A DNA stretch of 64,000 bases, from contig BROG01000030.1 of NCBI GenBank assembly GCA_030159075.1, positions 345,001-409,000 of the forward strand, given 5' to 3'. Position numbers and translations under genes: made by a program. Below the pieces are notes generated by a model, which saw only the letters and a program-made list of their open reading frames with translations, was not told where the DNA came from and did no database searches. Shown here piece after piece: positions 45,734 through 64,000 of the stretch (position 1 is its first letter; each line of letters opens with the position of its first letter). Origin of the DNA: Atrina japonica. Its lineage: Eukaryota > Mollusca > Bivalvia > Pterioida > Pinnidae.

Positions 45734-46183
45734 CACTCACGTGCCAAAAGTATGTCAACTAATGTCATTTTCCCATTGCTTTCTATGTTATGTATCATTT
45801 TTTAAAATAATTGGCCTGACTCACATATTCAATGAAATTTTACTTTTGTGCAATTGTGTGGAAGTCTGTGGAGTATTTTTCTACATTGGTTTGGAATGTG
45901 TCAATTACTTTTTGTATAAAATGCAAATATCTATAAATGACAAGCAAAATTTGTGTTGCCATATCCTTTGTTCTTAGTTAGTGACGGCAACAAATTATTT
46001 ATTGCAAACAGAAATTTTTGCCTCTCCAAAACAAAGCTTCAAAGAAATTTAAACCCCAAACCAGAGGAAAATAAAAATACTTTCTTCTAAACATATGAAA
46101 TTCTATATGAATTGTTGAAATTCATTTAACATAGAAAACTTTGAGAAGGTGAAAAAAGTTTACATACTTTTGGCATATGTATG
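45734..46183. mobile_element. 450-bp Tc1-like MITE
   Basis: Left end CACTCACGTGCCAAAAGTATG truncated here to its core GTGCCAAAAGTATGTCAAC. The right end, complemented, reads CATACATATGCCAAAAGTAT. TA precedes the left end (45732-45733). No transposase frame is present. Confidence 0.7.
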
Positions 46184-46614
46184 GTTGTTTCAATACAAAT
46201 TCAACACAATGACAAAATATACAATGGACGAACATGTTATTTAAAAAAAGGTCTTTCTGTAAATTGCATTTGATTATAATGAATAAAAATAATTAGATAA
46301 ACAATGAAAATTATAGCTCGTTTGAAGCAAAACTTCTAAAATATCCTTAAACAGTGTAAGCACTTAACTCAAACTCTGAGTACCATATCAAATGTATTTT
46401 TCATTTTATGACAAAATCATGATTTAGACCTATTATATGCATTTCATGTGAACAAAATCAATAATACAATGTAATATGTTTCCTAATCAGTTACAACCAG
46501 ATATTTTACAAACAATTATAAGGTTAAAATACTGTATACAGTTCCGCCCTTTTTAGATTTGCCCAATCCCGTTACAATTTCAATTTACAATATGATTTTA
46601 TATTATTGCAAAGT

Positions 46615-46620
46615 TTTATT
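46615..46620 (-). terminator. candidate polyadenylation signal for LRRC40
   Basis: Minus-strand AATAAA about 1 kb downstream of the LRRC40 stop; another is at 45310-45315. Which is used cannot be told from sequence. Confidence 0.3.
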
Positions 46621-47616
46621 TTTATTTAAAATACTTTTGCATGTCTACTTTCTGCATGATTACAATAAAGATTTTTACAACAATTCTATGTGTTGTTTCA
46701 AGTGAAATACATAATAGATACTCTCTGCAATTATTTAAAAGAGATGAATTTATCATTGTGAAATCGCCAACTGACGATGAGGGCGAAAATAAAACAGGAG
46801 TAAAAATTTCCCTGCATACAATATCAAATGAAGGTTGGGCTTGAGTAATGAGTAAATCTGGTGACTTTGGACTCTGGTCTATGTAAGAGCAATGAATGTC
46901 TTACTTATTTTATGTTTATAGTTATTCTATAGTTTTGTGTAATAAATATACAAATATTTTCAATTTTACCATAGATTTTGAATGTTTACATCTCAGAAGC
47001 ATCAAATTAATGTTGAGCTTGAGTACATGTATTAAGTCTGATTGACAGCATTAATCCCAGCCAACTTCTTTGTTCACAATTAAAAAACATTACAAACCAA
47101 AACCATGTGTTATATTTATGATGGAATAAAACAAAAATCACAAAATTACAAAAAATATGATAAAGACATTGATCACATTGCATCAGTTGTAACAAATAAT
47201 TGGCAGCATAAAATAAAAAAATCAGGTAGTACTTCAGTAACAAAGGGGGACAGAATTTAAACATGTATGCAGCATAAAAAAGACAAAAATTGATAGCACT
47301 TGATTAACACAAAGGGAACAGAATTGAAAATGTATATATATATATATCATTATAAAATATTTACTTCAAAACATTCATTTTGAAGGAATAACAGCAATAT
47401 AAATGTGGGAAATTCTTCAACAACCATATAACAAGCACAATATGAGTCAGATTAAATTAGGAGGGTATCAATCAATCATCCCCCAAGAATCACATGACTC
47501 GTTGTATCAGAGTAGTTGCCTTGAGTAAACACAGACCACTCCAAATATTCAAAAGTCATTGCGATATTCCAGCATTTTCTACATACTGGTGCGATATTTG
47601 ATCATATACAAGATGA

Positions 47617-62251
<14,635 letters not shown>

Positions 62252-62425
62252 CTGAAATAAAATTAAAGAGAACAAGAAACTACAACACACACATAAACAT
62301 CATCAAAACACATATACAGTAATACACCATATATACACATAGCTATAGTCAGTAAAATTCTGTTCATTTTTAAAACTTGCAGTTGGTTAGTGAAAGAAAC
62401 CAAGGTTCCTTGTCACAGTCAAGGA

Positions 62426-62514
62426 TTAACTCATCAACCCCTGAAAAACAATGGGCTCTTCTGAAAATCAAGGACTAAGCCAGTCCAAATGTGTCTCAGG
62501 GGTGACTGAGTTAA
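62426..62514. mobile_element. 89-bp palindromic element, copy 2
   Basis: TTAACTCATCAACCCCTGAA on the left and its near complement TCAGGGGTGACTGAGTTAA on the right, bounded by TTAA at both ends. Same family as 56028-56117; the centres share GTCCAAATGTGT. Confidence 0.75.
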
Positions 62515-63110
62515 TTTGTGTCATTCCAATGGTTTTAGGGATTATCTTATTGTTTATCTTGTCATTCCTGAGAATATACTCTGGTAATTCTATGCATTGT
62601 TTTGATCTCATTAATTACAATGGCAAATTTCATAGCAAAATTAATTTAGAGCACTTCAGTTTTAGCAGATAATATACACATATATACATGAAAGATTTAT
62701 CAAGTATCCTTCAAGGCTACAGTTCACACTGACAAAAAGGCTATTGAAGGGTGATGTACAAGTTAAAAACGCAGTATCCTAACTCAATATCCCCCTTAAT
62801 AAATGTCAAATAGAATCTGTAAGACCAGTGATATATATTTAGCCTGTTAGGCATTATATAATGCTGGTTAGACTAAGAAATGAAATAAAATAAACTTGGT
62901 AAAACTTTTTTGGCTTTTGATTTCTCAAAGATACAGCAGAAATATTTTCCACATAGAAATACAAAGAAATTTCAAACTGTAAAAATGTCATTTGACGAGA
63001 GTTTATGTACCAGTGCTCAACCAGTACAAGCGCTAACCTAGTTGGAAGATAATGGTGTATATGAAATAAACTGAGGGTCAAATAAACAGATACACGCCTA
63101 CATTCTGACG
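62515..63110. other. LRRC40 5' intron sequence, no exon found
   Basis: Upstream of exon 62070-62251 on the minus strand. I searched to 64000 for a start-codon exon resembling the LRRC40 N-terminus and did not find one. Confidence 0.45.
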
Positions 63111-63175
63111 GTTCGATAGTCTAACGGTTCAATAGTCTAACGGTTCGATTGTCTGACGGTCCAATAGTCCAACAG
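63110..63175. repeat. tandem repeat of about 18 bp
   Basis: GACGGTTCGATAGTCTAACG, GTTCAATAGTCTAACGGTTC, GATTGTCTGACGGTCCAATA: four units of roughly 18 bp. Confidence 0.85.
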
Positions 63176-63380
63176 ACAAACGAAGGGGGATATTACCCTA
63201 GGTAAACAAATATAAAAAGAAAGAAGACGGATTGGATATTCCAGAGCCCCCTTCTCCTGGAAAATGCCACTGATATCAATTAAAACAGAAACTATATAAT
63301 TTATTTATTATTTTATATATTTATTTATTTGTTGTTTTGATCATTCAGAGCTCATCTCAGCCAAAGATTCAAGTAAACTA

Positions 63381-63556
63381 CAGTAAAACCTGCCTTAGGA
63401 ACCACCTGTGTATAAAGACCACTGGTCACAAAGACCATTTTCTGCTGTCCCCAATAGTACCATTTATGTACAAATCAACCTCTATATAAAGACCACCTCC
63501 CTACAAAGACGGTTTTCTTATGTCCTTAAGGAGGTTGTTATATACAAATTTCAATG
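63381..63556. mobile_element. 176-bp MITE (same type as 58901-59085)
   Basis: Left end CAGTAAAACCTGCCTTAGGA, right end (complemented) CATTGAAATTTGTATATAAC. TA flanks both ends (63379-63380, 63557-63558). Internal TATAAAGACCAC repeats occur. The ends are diverged. Confidence 0.6.
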
Positions 63557-63569
63557 TATTGTGATTACT

Positions 63570-63680
63570 ACCTGTCTGTCCGTAAATTTTTCACATTTTC
63601 GACTTCTTCTGAAGAACCACTTAACATAACTCAACCAAACTTGGCAAGGAGCATCCTTGGGGAAGGGCTTTAAGTTGTGT
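63570..63680. repeat. dispersed repeat relic (CCAAACTTGGCA type)
   Basis: CTGTCTGTCCGTAAATTTTT, TTTTCGACTTCTTCTGAAGA and CTCAACCAAACTTGGCAAGG match the relic in intron 1 of the membrane-anchored gene (30130-31140). Confidence 0.6.
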
Positions 63681-64000
63681 TTAAAAAGGAACCAACAAAA
63701 ATAAAAACTTTTGGCAGTCTTGGATAGTCAAACCGTCTGATTATTGGATGGTCAGACAATCAGGATGTTACCATTCATGAGGGTGTATTTAGTCTCTCCT
63801 CCAAATGCAACATATTTCCTGTTCTAACTATTCTATTGATCTAAAATTTAAACTTAAATCAAGATGATGTTCAAATTACTATAAATTCTAACATTACATA
63901 CATTACACAAGTTGAATTCTCCAACATTGAAGTTCACATTATATATAGATCACCATGCAAAAGTGACGTAAAGCTTTCAAGCTATGTCCTTTTTGAAGAA

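Overview
This is eukaryotic, AT-rich, intron-rich animal DNA. Three multi-exon genes sit in a dense background of microsatellites, minisatellites, SINE-like sequences, non-autonomous DNA transposons and decayed retroelement pieces. GT-AG introns, TATA and AATAAA signals, an LRRC40 orthologue and a cobalamin-binding gene pair, together with SINE and retroelement types that I recall from bivalves, suggest a bivalve mollusc. That taxonomic call is inference; no search was run.

Layout. About 1-6.3 kb is gene-poor repeat sequence (AT array, SINE, retroelement remnant, a 48-bp minisatellite, a diverged direct repeat, a MITE). From 6311 to 14114 on the minus strand lies a complete 9-exon gene for a secreted transcobalamin/intrinsic-factor-like protein (473 aa). 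From about 14.2 to 30 kb there is a 16-kb repeat-rich spacer with two large inverted structures (a 3.6-kb inverted repeat and a 1.1-kb foldback element) and many retroelement tails. From 30072 to 42108 on the plus strand lies a second gene of the same family with 11 coding exons (452 aa). Its N-terminus is a type II membrane anchor instead of a signal peptide plus coiled coil. About 42.1-47.6 kb is the convergent 3' intergenic region. From 47617 to 62251 on the minus strand lies LRRC40, 13 exons covering all but the N-terminal exon or exons, which should lie beyond the right edge.

The two cobalamin-binder-like genes are arranged head to head and share all eight intron positions and phases across the common region, so they are diverged duplicates with different N-terminal localisation modules. 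They may act together in binding cobalamin or a related ligand, one soluble and one membrane-held; this is inference from family and topology. LRRC40 is unrelated in function.

The most notable structures are: (i) both paralogues have a minisatellite that multiplies an exon edge together with its 5' splice site; (ii) LRRC40 carries a 210-bp tandem duplication of an LRR exon with its acceptor, in frame, so that use of the upstream acceptor would insert 70 residues including a hydrophobic segment; (iii) several short transposons have readable terminal repeats and target-site duplications, including two hAT-like elements with 5-bp duplications.
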